From: Pseudomonadota bacterium
Lineage (GTDB): Bacteria > Pseudomonadota > Alphaproteobacteria > Acetobacterales > Acetobacteraceae
Length of the DNA: 8,628 bases
Reading direction: 5' to 3'
Assembly (NCBI GenBank): GCA_023390705.1
Contig: JAEWCI010000153.1
Span: 1 to 8,628 of the forward strand
Shown: piece after piece, positions 1 through 5,504 of the stretch
Position numbering within the stretch: the first letter of the stretch is position 1
How the letters are laid out: each line of letters starts with the position of its first letter
Program-made: the position numbers and the translations under genes
The notes under the pieces: generated by a model
Told to the model about the DNA's origin: nothing
The model's database searches: none
Seen by the model: only the letters and a program-made list of their open reading frames with translations

Positions 1-1
1 T

Positions 2-535
2 TCCTTCACTCGCGGCACCATCGGCTTCACCGCCGGCACGCTGATGCCGACGCTCGACCTGGCGGCGCAGTCGCGCACCGCCAATGCCACCATCACCGTG
101 ACGGTGAAGGGCAGCCCGACCTCGCCGCAGATCGGCTTCACTTCCTCGCCCGAATTGCCGCAGGACGAGGTGCTGGCGCGGCTGCTCTTCGACCGGCCGA
201 CCAGCAATCTCTCACCCTTCGAGATCGCCCAGATCGCCGAGGCGGTGGCGCAGCTCACCGGCGCTTCCGGCGGCACGGCGGCGCTGGGGCGGATACGCGG
301 GGCGCTGGGGCTGGACCGGCTGGGCGTGAGCAGCGGCAGGGACGGCCGCGGGGCGCAGGTGGAAGCCGGGCGCTATGTCGCGCCGGGGGTCTTCCTGGGC
401 GTCCGGCAGGGCACCACCGGGCAGACCGGCGTGGGCGTGGAGGTGGAGATCACCCCGCGCCTGAAGCTGGAAGGCCAGACGGCGACCGGCCCGGCCGGCG
501 ACCGCCTGGGGCTTTCCTACGAGCTGGAATACTGA
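2..535 (+). CDS. tamB: TamB, C-terminal part (translocation and assembly module, DUF490 family)
   Basis: This is the last 177 residues of a large envelope protein whose start lies before the window; the open frame runs in from base 2. TamB spans the periplasm and works with the outer-membrane protein TamA in moving proteins or lipids to the outer membrane. The visible part is a typical TamB C-terminal domain. It has alternating beta-strand sequence, then the signature stretch LLFDRPTSNLSPFEIAQIAE followed by an alanine-rich helix and a glycine-rich turn. It then has repeated amphipathic strands with KLEGQ and LGLSYELEY, ending on an aromatic residue as these proteins usually do. An internal ATG at 44 is not a real start because the domain continues upstream of it. 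The stop is TGA at 533-535, with a hairpin directly after it. tamA would be expected upstream, outside the window. Identification rests on domain pattern and is fairly secure. Confidence 0.9.
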   Translation, partial: SFTRGTIGFTAGTLMPTLDLAAQSRTANATITVTVKGSPTSPQIGFTSSPELPQDEVLARLLFDRPTSNLSPFEIAQIAEAVAQLTGASGGTAALGRIRGALGLDRLGVSSGRDGRGAQVEAGRYVAPGVFLGVRQGTTGQTGVGVEVEITPRLKLEGQTATGPAGDRLGLSYELEY

Positions 536-583
536 AGCGGATGCGCGGGCGGAGGCGCTCACCCCCGCCCCTTCCCATCCGCT
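536..583. terminator. Probable bidirectional terminator between convergent genes
   Basis: A perfect 8-bp inverted repeat, AGCGGATG (536-543) and CATCCGCT (576-583), encloses a second 6-bp inverted repeat, GGGCGG (547-552) and CCGCCC (565-570), with a 12-base loop. It begins right after the tamB stop, and its right arm overlaps the stop codon of the opposing CoA-transferase by two bases. The position between two converging genes fits a shared terminator. There is no T-run on either side, so it is not a classical intrinsic terminator in full. Confidence 0.6.
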
Positions 584-1808
584 ACGCCGCCTCCGCCTGC
601 ACGATGACGCCGCGCTGCGTCAGGGCGGCGATTTCCGCCGGGCCGTAGCCCGCTTCGGCCAGCACCTCGGCGCTGTGCTCGCCCATGCGCGGGGGCTGGC
701 GGGTCAGGCCGGGCCGGGTGCGGTCCGGGCCGAATTCCACCGGCAGGGCCGGCAGGCCGAACATGCCCCCGGCGCCGCCGCCCAGGGCCGAGATGGCGGT
801 CTGCAGCAGCCCGCCGCCGGCGAGCAGATGCGGGTCGTCGAACAGGTCCCTGGGCTGGCCGACCGGCGCCCAGGAAATGCCGCAGGCCTCGGCGCGCTTG
901 GCCACCTCATCCTTCGGCAGGCGGCCCAGCACCTGCTGCAATTCCTCCTTCAGCCAGCTCCGTTCCTTGGCGCGCTGGGCATTGGTGGCCAGGCGCGGAT
1001 CGGCCGCCAGCGCATCCAGCCCGAAGGCAGCGGTGAAGCGCACCCATTGCTGGTCGCTGGTCACGCCGATGAAGAGCTGGCCGCCATCCGCCGTGTTGAA
1101 CACGTCGTAGATGCCCCAGGCGCCACGGCGCGCCGGCATGGGCGGCGCGGCCTCGCCGGTGGCGGCGAAGCCGGCCATGTGGCTGGCCATCAGGAAGACC
1201 GTGCTCTCGAACAGCGAGGAGGAGACGCGCTGCCCCTGCCCCGTCGCATCGCGCTCCCGCAGCGCCGAAAGCACGGCGATGACGCCGAAGACCGCCCCGA
1301 GGATGTCGATGATGGATGCGCCGGCGCGCAGCGGCTGGCCGGGCGGGCCGGTCATGTAGGCAAGCCCGGCCTGGAACTGCACCACCTCGTCCAGCGCCGG
1401 CCGGTGCTCATACGGCCCGGCCAGGTAGCCCTTCAGCGCCAGGTAGATCAGCCGCGGGTTGAGCGGGCGGAGCTGTTCCCAGCCGCAGCCCAGGCGTTCC
1501 ATGGTGCCGGGGCCGTAATTCTCCAGCACCACATCGGCCTGCGCCGCCAGCCGGTGCGCCACGGCGCGGCCTTCCTCGCTCTTCAGGTCCAGCGCCAGGC
1601 TGCGCTTGTTGCGGTTGAAGGCGGCGAAGAAGCCGGCGGCGAAGCCGGGCAGCTTGCGGGTGTGGTCGCCGGCCGGGGCCGGCTCCACCTTCACCACCTC
1701 GGCGCCGAGGTCGGCCAGCACCACCCCGGCGCTGGGCCCCATGATGGTGTGGCTGAATTCCAGCACCTTCAGCCCGCGCAGGGGCTGCGGATTCCCTCCT
1801 CCCGCCAT
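582..1808 (-). CDS. Class III CoA-transferase (CaiB/BaiF family)
   Basis: A 408-residue cytosolic enzyme of the family III CoA-transferases, which move CoA between carboxylic acids through enzyme-bound anhydride/thioester steps. The N-terminus has the family pattern LRGLKVLEFSH, then GPSAGVVLADLGAEVVKVE (about 24-42). FNRNKRSLALDLKSEEG (64-80) and DVVLENYGPGTMERLG (92-107) follow. The catalytic aspartate is most likely Asp168 in AGASIIDILGAV, matching Asp169 of formyl-CoA transferase and CaiB. The stretch TGQGQRVSSSLFES follows as expected. Length is normal. The ATG at 1808-1806 was chosen because the family's N-terminal motif starts a few residues later; a longer open frame upstream is antisense to other genes. 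It starts 2 bp after the stop of the lyase gene, so the two are probably co-transcribed and translationally coupled. Family relatives include succinyl-CoA:glutarate, oxalate and citramalate transferases. The partner lyase suggests a branched dicarboxylate, but the substrate is inferred, not visible. Confidence 0.9.
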   Translation of the reverse strand: MAGGGNPQPLRGLKVLEFSHTIMGPSAGVVLADLGAEVVKVEPAPAGDHTRKLPGFAAGFFAAFNRNKRSLALDLKSEEGRAVAHRLAAQADVVLENYGPGTMERLGCGWEQLRPLNPRLIYLALKGYLAGPYEHRPALDEVVQFQAGLAYMTGPPGQPLRAGASIIDILGAVFGVIAVLSALRERDATGQGQRVSSSLFESTVFLMASHMAGFAATGEAAPPMPARRGAWGIYDVFNTADGGQLFIGVTSDQQWVRFTAAFGLDALAADPRLATNAQRAKERSWLKEELQQVLGRLPKDEVAKRAEACGISWAPVGQPRDLFDDPHLLAGGGLLQTAISALGGGAGGMFGLPALPVEFGPDRTRPGLTRQPPRMGEHSAEVLAEAGYGPAEIAALTQRGVIVQAEAA

Positions 1809-1810
1809 GC

Positions 1811-2770
1811 TCAGGCGGCCTTGCGGCGGAAGGCGTCGAGGCTGCCGGCGCGGATCAGCTCGCTCGGCAATTGGTGGCCGACGATGCGTTCGGCCATGCG
1901 CCCCACCTCGATCAGCGCATCCAGGTCGATGCCGGTCTCGATGCCCATTTCCTCGCAGAGCAGGGCCAGTTCCTCGGTGCAGATATTGCCCGCCGCGCCC
2001 TTCTGGCCGGCGAAGGGGCAGCCGCCCAACCCGCCCACGGTGCTGTCGAACTTGGTCACGCCCAGCTTCAGCCCGGCATGGGCATTGGCCACCGCCAACC
2101 CGCGCGTGTCGTGCAGGTGCAGGCCGATGCGCTTGTCCGGCCACAATTCCCGCACCGCCGCCACGCCGCGCTCGATGCGGATGGGCGTCGCCCAGCCCAT
2201 GGTGTCGGCCAGGGAGATGTCGGTGATGGTGACGCCGGCTTCCTCGGCGATGGCCATGCCGTCTTTCACCGTGGAAACGATCTGCGCCGGGGTGATGTCT
2301 CCCTGGTAGTTGCAGCCGAAGGCCGCCATCACGCCCAGGCGGGTGACGGGGATGCCGGCCTTGAGATGCGCCTGGGTCTGCTTGCGCATGGCGTCCAGGT
2401 TCTCGGCATGGCTGCGGTTGAGGTTCTTGCGGGTAAAGCCCTCGGAAGCCGTGAGCGAGATGGAACCATACATCGTCAGCCGGTCGGCGAAGGCGAGCGC
2501 CCGGTTCAGGCCGTTCTCGTTGAACCACAAGGCGGTGTAGTGGACGCCTTCCTTCGGCCGGAAGCCGCCGGCCACCGCTTCCGCATCGGCCCAGCCCGGC
2601 ACCAGGCGGGTGTTCACGAAGGAGCAGATCTGGATGTGGCGCAGCCCGGTTTCGGCCAGGGCCTCGATCAGCGCGATCTTGTCGGCGGTCGGGATCGGCC
2701 CGGGTTCGATCTGGAAGCCCTCGCGGGGTCCTTCCTCGTGGATATCCACGCTTTTCGGCAGGTCGGCCAT
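1811..2770 (-). CDS. HMG-CoA lyase family protein (substrate uncertain)
   Basis: A 319-residue TIM-barrel lyase of the HMGL-like family, which cleaves 3-hydroxy-acyl-CoA thioesters to acetyl-CoA plus a keto compound. The metal-site histidines are seen in GLHLHDTRG (His218, His220), and the active-site cysteine loop in GGLGGCPF (Cys251), with Asn262 in the following GN. The start ATG at 2770-2768 is preceded on the minus strand by a purine-rich GAGGGAGAG site, and the family motif begins ten residues in. Three features depart from true HMG-CoA lyase. The usual GPRDGLQ is GPREGFQ, so the metal-binding Asp is Glu17. The Glu of the usual IEATSFV is replaced by Gln47 in IQICSFV. Two extra residues sit between the Cys251 loop and Asn262. 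It is first in a unit with a class III CoA-transferase; that pairing is also known for (R)-citramalyl-CoA lyase with succinyl-CoA:citramalate CoA-transferase in Chloroflexus. Family assignment is solid; the substrate is not. Confidence 0.88.
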   Translation of the reverse strand: MADLPKSVDIHEEGPREGFQIEPGPIPTADKIALIEALAETGLRHIQICSFVNTRLVPGWADAEAVAGGFRPKEGVHYTALWFNENGLNRALAFADRLTMYGSISLTASEGFTRKNLNRSHAENLDAMRKQTQAHLKAGIPVTRLGVMAAFGCNYQGDITPAQIVSTVKDGMAIAEEAGVTITDISLADTMGWATPIRIERGVAAVRELWPDKRIGLHLHDTRGLAVANAHAGLKLGVTKFDSTVGGLGGCPFAGQKGAAGNICTEELALLCEEMGIETGIDLDALIEVGRMAERIVGHQLPSELIRAGSLDAFRRKAA

Positions 2771-2892
2771 GGTTTCTCTCCCTCGGGTCCGGTGACGCAA
2801 GATTGCCCCCGGCGCGGCCGGTGCGCCAGCCCGCGGCTTGCGGAGCCCGCCCCGGCCCGGCACAACAGGCGCCGCAACCGGAGGAACCCGCC
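2771..2892. promoter_or_regulatory. Divergent intergenic region between the two CoA-module units
   Basis: These 122 bp separate the start codons of the minus-strand lyase and the plus-strand crotonase, so promoters for both directions should lie here. The sequence is very GC-rich and I cannot point to a convincing -35/-10 pair. Small symmetric elements are present, for example GCAA-GA-TTGC at 2797-2806 and CCGC/GCGG at 2831-2843, but these are short enough to be chance. The only clear signals are the ribosome binding sites at the edges, including GGAGG at 2880-2884 for the crotonase. Confidence 0.45.
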
Positions 2893-3699
2893 ATGAGCGC
2901 CGCCGTCCAATCCGCCCCTACCGATACCGGCGGGCTGCCGACCCTCGAGGTCCGGGGCGCCCGCGCCACCATCACCCTGAACCGCCCCAAGGTGATGAAC
3001 CGGGTGCAGCCCGAGGACATCGTGGAGATGGTCCGCCTGTTGCGGGAGGTGGAGGCGAACCCGGAAATCCGCGTGCTGGTGCTGGCCGCGACCGGCCGCG
3101 CCTTCTCCGCCGGCGCGCATCTCGGCGAGATGGCGGAGCGCCTGGCCGGCGGCGCCGCGCCGGAGCCGCAGCTTTCCTTCGACGACATGACCAATACGCT
3201 GGAGAAGCTGCGGGTGCCCACCATCTGCCGGCTGCAGGCCGGCGTCTATGGCGGCTCCACCGACCTTGCCCTGACCTGCGACTTCCGCATCGGCGTCGAG
3301 GGCATGCGCATGTTCATGCCGGCCGGCCGCCTGGGCGTTCACTACTATGAGGGCGGGCTGCGCCGCTACGTCTCCCGCCTCGGCCTCAACGCCGCCAAGC
3401 GGCTGTTCCTGACCGCCGAGGAGCTGAACGCCGAGGAGCTGCTGCGCATCGGCTACCTGACCCAGCTGGTGCCGCCGGAGAAGCTGGACGAGGCGGTGGA
3501 CGCGCTGGCCGACCGCATCTGCGACATGGCGCCGCTGGCCATCCAGGGCATGAAGCGCGCGCTGAACGAGATTGCCAACGGCGCGCTGGACCTGGTGGCA
3601 CTGCAGGAGCGGATCGCGGCCTGCAAGGCGAGCGAGGATTTGAAGGAGGGCGTCGCCTCCTTCAAGGAGAAGCGCAAGCCGGTGTTCAAGGGGCGCTGA
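2893..3699 (+). CDS. Enoyl-CoA hydratase/isomerase (crotonase) family protein with non-standard active site
   Basis: A 268-residue crotonase-fold protein. The start ATG at 2893 follows GGAGG (2880-2884) at an 8-base spacing. ITLNRPKVMNRV (27-38) is the usual N-terminal strand and turn. GRAFSAGAHLGEM (68-80) supplies the first oxyanion-hole amide, and GGSTDLALTCDFRI (120-133) the second. In standard enoyl-CoA hydratase the two acid/base residues are glutamates. Here the first is Asp124, and the second is Ala144 in MPAGRLGVHYYEGG, where QPEI is usual. The protein may therefore not hydrate enoyl-CoA by the usual two-Glu mechanism; an isomerase, hydrolase or decarboxylase-type reaction is possible, as crotonases vary widely. 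Tyr151, Tyr152 or Glu153 could supply an alternative polar group, but this is speculation. The gene is 7 bp ahead of an FAD oxidoreductase, probably in one operon, and divergent from the lyase and CoA-transferase genes. Fold assignment is secure; reaction unknown. Confidence 0.88.
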   Translation: MSAAVQSAPTDTGGLPTLEVRGARATITLNRPKVMNRVQPEDIVEMVRLLREVEANPEIRVLVLAATGRAFSAGAHLGEMAERLAGGAAPEPQLSFDDMTNTLEKLRVPTICRLQAGVYGGSTDLALTCDFRIGVEGMRMFMPAGRLGVHYYEGGLRRYVSRLGLNAAKRLFLTAEELNAEELLRIGYLTQLVPPEKLDEAVDALADRICDMAPLAIQGMKRALNEIANGALDLVALQERIAACKASEDLKEGVASFKEKRKPVFKGR

Positions 3700-3706
3700 G
3701 CCGCGC

Positions 3707-4813
3707 ATGGAAGAAGTGGATTGCGTCGTCGTCGGCGCCGGGGTGGTCGGGCTCGCCGTGGCCCGCGCCCTCGCCCAGGCGGGACGCGAAGTGCTGGTGC
3801 TGGAGGCGGCCGAGGGCATCGGCACCGGCACCTCCTCGCGCAACTCGGAAGTGATCCATGCCGGCATCTACTACCCCGCCGGCAGCCTGATGGCGCGGCA
3901 CTGCGTCGCCGGGAAGTGGAAGCTGTACGACTATGTGCGGGAACGCGGCATCCCCTACCGCAATTGCGGCAAGCTGATCGTCGCCACCAACGAGAAGGAG
4001 GCCGGGCAGCTCGACTCCATCCGTGGCCGCGCCGCCGCCAACGGGGTGGATGACCTGCGCATGATCACGGCGGCGGAGGCGCGGGCGATGGAGCCGGCGC
4101 TGGTCTGCACCGCCGCGCTGGTCTCGCCTTCCACCGGCATCGTGGACAGCCATTCCTACATGCTCTCCCTCCAGGGCGATGCGGAACAGGCGGGTGGCGT
4201 CTTCGTCTTCCACAGCCCGGTCGAGGGCGGGCGCATCACCGATGACGGGATCGAGCTTCGGGTGGGCGGGGCGGAGCCGATGCGGCTGCGCTGCCGGCTG
4301 CTGGTGAACTCGGCCGGGCTCTTCGCGCCGCAACTGGCCGCCAGCCTGGAAGGCATGCCGGCCGAGCATGTGCCGAAAGCCTATTACGCCAAGGGCAACT
4401 ACTTCACCCTGAGCGGGAAGAACCCCTTCACCCGGCTGATCTACCCGGTGCCGGTGCCGGGCGGGCTGGGCACGCATTTGACGCTCGACCTCGGTGGCCA
4501 GGCGAAATTCGGCCCGGATGTCGAGTGGATAGACCACATCGACTACGAGGTGGACCCGAAGCGCGGCGAGAGCTTCTACGCCTCCATCCGCCGCTGGTGG
4601 CCGGAACTGCCGGATGGCGCGCTCTCGCCCGGCTATGCCGGCATCCGGCCGAAGATCGTGCCGCCTTCCGTCGCCGTGCAGGATTTCCGCATCCTCGGGC
4701 CCAAGGAGCATGGCGTGCCGGGGCTGCTGCACCTCTTCGGCATCGAGAGCCCGGGCCTCACCGCCTCGCTCTCCATCGCGGAGCAGGTGCGGGAGATGGT
4801 CGGCGGGGCCTGA
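3707..4813 (+). CDS. FAD-dependent oxidoreductase, L-2-hydroxyglutarate oxidase-like (DAO fold)
   Basis: A 368-residue flavoprotein of the D-amino-acid-oxidase (DAO) superfamily. It opens with a dinucleotide-binding fold: VVVGAGVVGLAVARAL with GxGxxG at residues 10-15 and the acidic Glu33 ending the second strand. SSRNSEVIHAGIYY (43-56) closely matches the SHNSGVIHSGIYY signature of L-2-hydroxyglutarate dehydrogenase. CGKLIVATNEKE, then the EARAMEP and STGIVDSHSY segments, follow in the same order as in that family. GYAGIRPKI and LHLFGIESPGLTASLSIA form the C-terminal FAD/substrate portion. Known members oxidise L-2-hydroxyglutarate to 2-oxoglutarate, passing electrons to oxygen or quinones. 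At 368 residues it is shorter than LhgO (about 420), and lacks an evident signal peptide. The ATG at 3707 begins 7 bp after the crotonase stop with no strong separate ribosome site, which suggests translational coupling. The context suggests oxidation of a 2-hydroxy acid linked to the neighbouring CoA chemistry. Exact substrate is uncertain. Confidence 0.87.
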   Translation: MEEVDCVVVGAGVVGLAVARALAQAGREVLVLEAAEGIGTGTSSRNSEVIHAGIYYPAGSLMARHCVAGKWKLYDYVRERGIPYRNCGKLIVATNEKEAGQLDSIRGRAAANGVDDLRMITAAEARAMEPALVCTAALVSPSTGIVDSHSYMLSLQGDAEQAGGVFVFHSPVEGGRITDDGIELRVGGAEPMRLRCRLLVNSAGLFAPQLAASLEGMPAEHVPKAYYAKGNYFTLSGKNPFTRLIYPVPVPGGLGTHLTLDLGGQAKFGPDVEWIDHIDYEVDPKRGESFYASIRRWWPELPDGALSPGYAGIRPKIVPPSVAVQDFRILGPKEHGVPGLLHLFGIESPGLTASLSIAEQVREMVGGA

Positions 4814-4820
4814 CCGCGCG

Positions 4821-4841
4821 CCGCCGTGCTGCCAACGGCGG
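4821..4841 (+). terminator. GC-rich hairpin after the oxidoreductase gene
   Basis: CCGCCGT (4821-4827) and ACGGCGG (4835-4841) form a perfect 7-bp stem with a 7-base loop, starting 8 bases after the stop codon. Its position suits a terminator of the crotonase-oxidoreductase unit. It lacks a T-run, so any termination would be weak or need Rho. Confidence 0.4.
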
Positions 4842-4843
4842 GC

Positions 4844-4899
4844 GGGCGATCCCCCGGCCGCTGTCATGCGGGAAGCGCAGCCCTGGCATGACATCGCCC
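4844..4899. repeat. Nested inverted repeat in intergenic region
   Basis: An exact 8-bp inverted repeat, TGTCATGC (4862-4869) and GCATGACA (4886-4893), is flanked by a second one, GGGCGA (4844-4849) and TCGCCC (4894-4899). Inside it, GGG (4870-4872) can pair with CCC (4881-4883) past a 2-base bulge. Together this could fold into a long interrupted hairpin, or serve as a dimeric protein-binding site. It lies between the oxidoreductase stop (4813) and the next gene (5087). No coding frame here looks real. Confidence 0.45.
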
Positions 4900-5040
4900 C
4901 GGCGTGGCCGGCAGCCCGGCGGGCAGGCCAGGAATTCAGCGGGTTTGGCGGCAATGAGGCGCCACGCTTCACCCTTCCGCCATCTTCCTTCCTCACCCTG
5001 GGCGGCAACTGCTGTCACACGACTGCGATGGATCGCGTCG

Positions 5041-5064
5041 GCGCGCCGCTGCGAAAAGGCGCGC
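5041..5064 (+). promoter_or_regulatory. Hairpin just upstream of the small HIRAN-like gene
   Basis: GCGCGCC (5041-5047) and GGCGCGC (5058-5064) form a perfect 7-bp stem around a 10-base loop that ends in AAAA. It ends 3 bases before the purine-rich AGGAGAGG (5068-5075), the likely ribosome binding site of the gene at 5087. A leader hairpin this close could affect translation start or mRNA stability. Self-complementary GC runs are common in such DNA, so this is tentative. Confidence 0.35.
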
Positions 5065-5086
5065 AGCAGGAGAGGCGATTCGCATC

Positions 5087-5392
5087 ATGCAGCAGGCTGA
5101 AGTGCTCACCTACCTCACCGATGCCGTGGAGCCGCCGCAGGACGGCGCGCGTATCCGCGTCGGGGACCGGGTGGAGCTGCGCCGCAGCAGCAAGGGCCCG
5201 GTCATCGAGGCATGGTCCCCGGCGGGGGGCCGGCTGGGCCGACTGCCGCCCGAGGAAAGCGCCGTGCTGGATGGGGTGCTGGGCGGTACGGCGCTGGGCC
5301 GGCCACGGGTGACGGCAGAAATCGCCGCGCTGGTGCCGCGCCCGCGCGGCGGCGGGGCGGATCGTATCCATATCCGCGTGCTGGCCGGCTGA
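5087..5392 (+). CDS. Small HIRAN-like domain protein (hypothetical)
   Basis: A 101-residue protein I cannot assign with certainty. Its middle, from VGDRVELRRS to WSPAGGRLGRLPPEESAVL and then TAEIAAL and a terminal RIHIRVLAG strand, follows the outline of a HIRAN domain. In that outline, strands end in a basic motif, then come a G-x-x-LGxLP turn, a short helix, a central strand and a last strand of alternating hydrophobics. HIRAN domains occur alone in bacteria and fused to DNA-repair helicases in eukaryotes, where they bind DNA ends. The stand-alone bacterial role is unknown. The start ATG at 5087 is preceded by AGGAGAGG (5068-5075), spaced 11 bases, somewhat long. It has its own upstream gap of 273 bp and converges on the AceE-like gene, so it is likely transcribed alone. 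No membrane segment, signal peptide or cysteine is visible. The HIRAN call is inference from pattern only. Confidence 0.65.
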   Translation: MQQAEVLTYLTDAVEPPQDGARIRVGDRVELRRSSKGPVIEAWSPAGGRLGRLPPEESAVLDGVLGGTALGRPRVTAEIAALVPRPRGGGADRIHIRVLAG

Positions 5393-5504
5393 AGGGCGGC
5401 CAGCAGGGCTGCGTGCCCCCCGGCTGAAGCCATCAGCGCGCCCTGCCCGCTCCTTCGAGCAATGTGGCCGCCAAGATGCGCAGGCCCCCGCCGGCGGGCG
5501 GAGG
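5393..5504. terminator. Convergent intergenic region with 12-bp palindrome
   Basis: These 112 bp separate the ends of two converging genes. The perfect palindrome CCCGCCGGCGGG (5487-5498) sits 6 bases beyond the stop codon of the minus-strand AceE-like gene and could form the core of its terminator hairpin. A longer-range AGGGCG (5393-5398)/CGCCCT (5439-5444) pair lies just after the plus-strand stop. There is no T-run in either direction, so the terminator role is inferred mainly from position. Confidence 0.35.

Noticed and set aside
675..2309. 544-codon plus-strand open frame opposite the CoA-transferase and lyase genes
   Set aside because: The opposite strand encodes two recognisable enzymes with conserved motifs. 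The frame is a by-product of GC-rich codon use and reads as low-complexity Ala/Gly/Arg/Gln-rich protein with no domain pattern.
1809..3224. Upstream extension of the CoA-transferase frame to 880 residues
   Set aside because: The extension overlaps the lyase gene in another frame and the crotonase antisense; family similarity begins only at the ATG at 1808, so a fusion protein is not supported.
2668..3867. 399-codon minus-strand open frame opposite the crotonase
   Set aside because: It overlaps the lyase start, the divergent promoter region and the whole crotonase, and has no recognisable domain.
3686..5008. 440-codon minus-strand open frame opposite the FAD oxidoreductase
   Set aside because: The plus strand carries the dinucleotide fold and family signatures in order; the antisense reading shows no motif.
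4614..5312. 232-codon plus-strand open frame bridging the oxidoreductase end and the small gene
   Set aside because: It is out of frame with both neighbouring genes, and the part in the gap shows no coding character.
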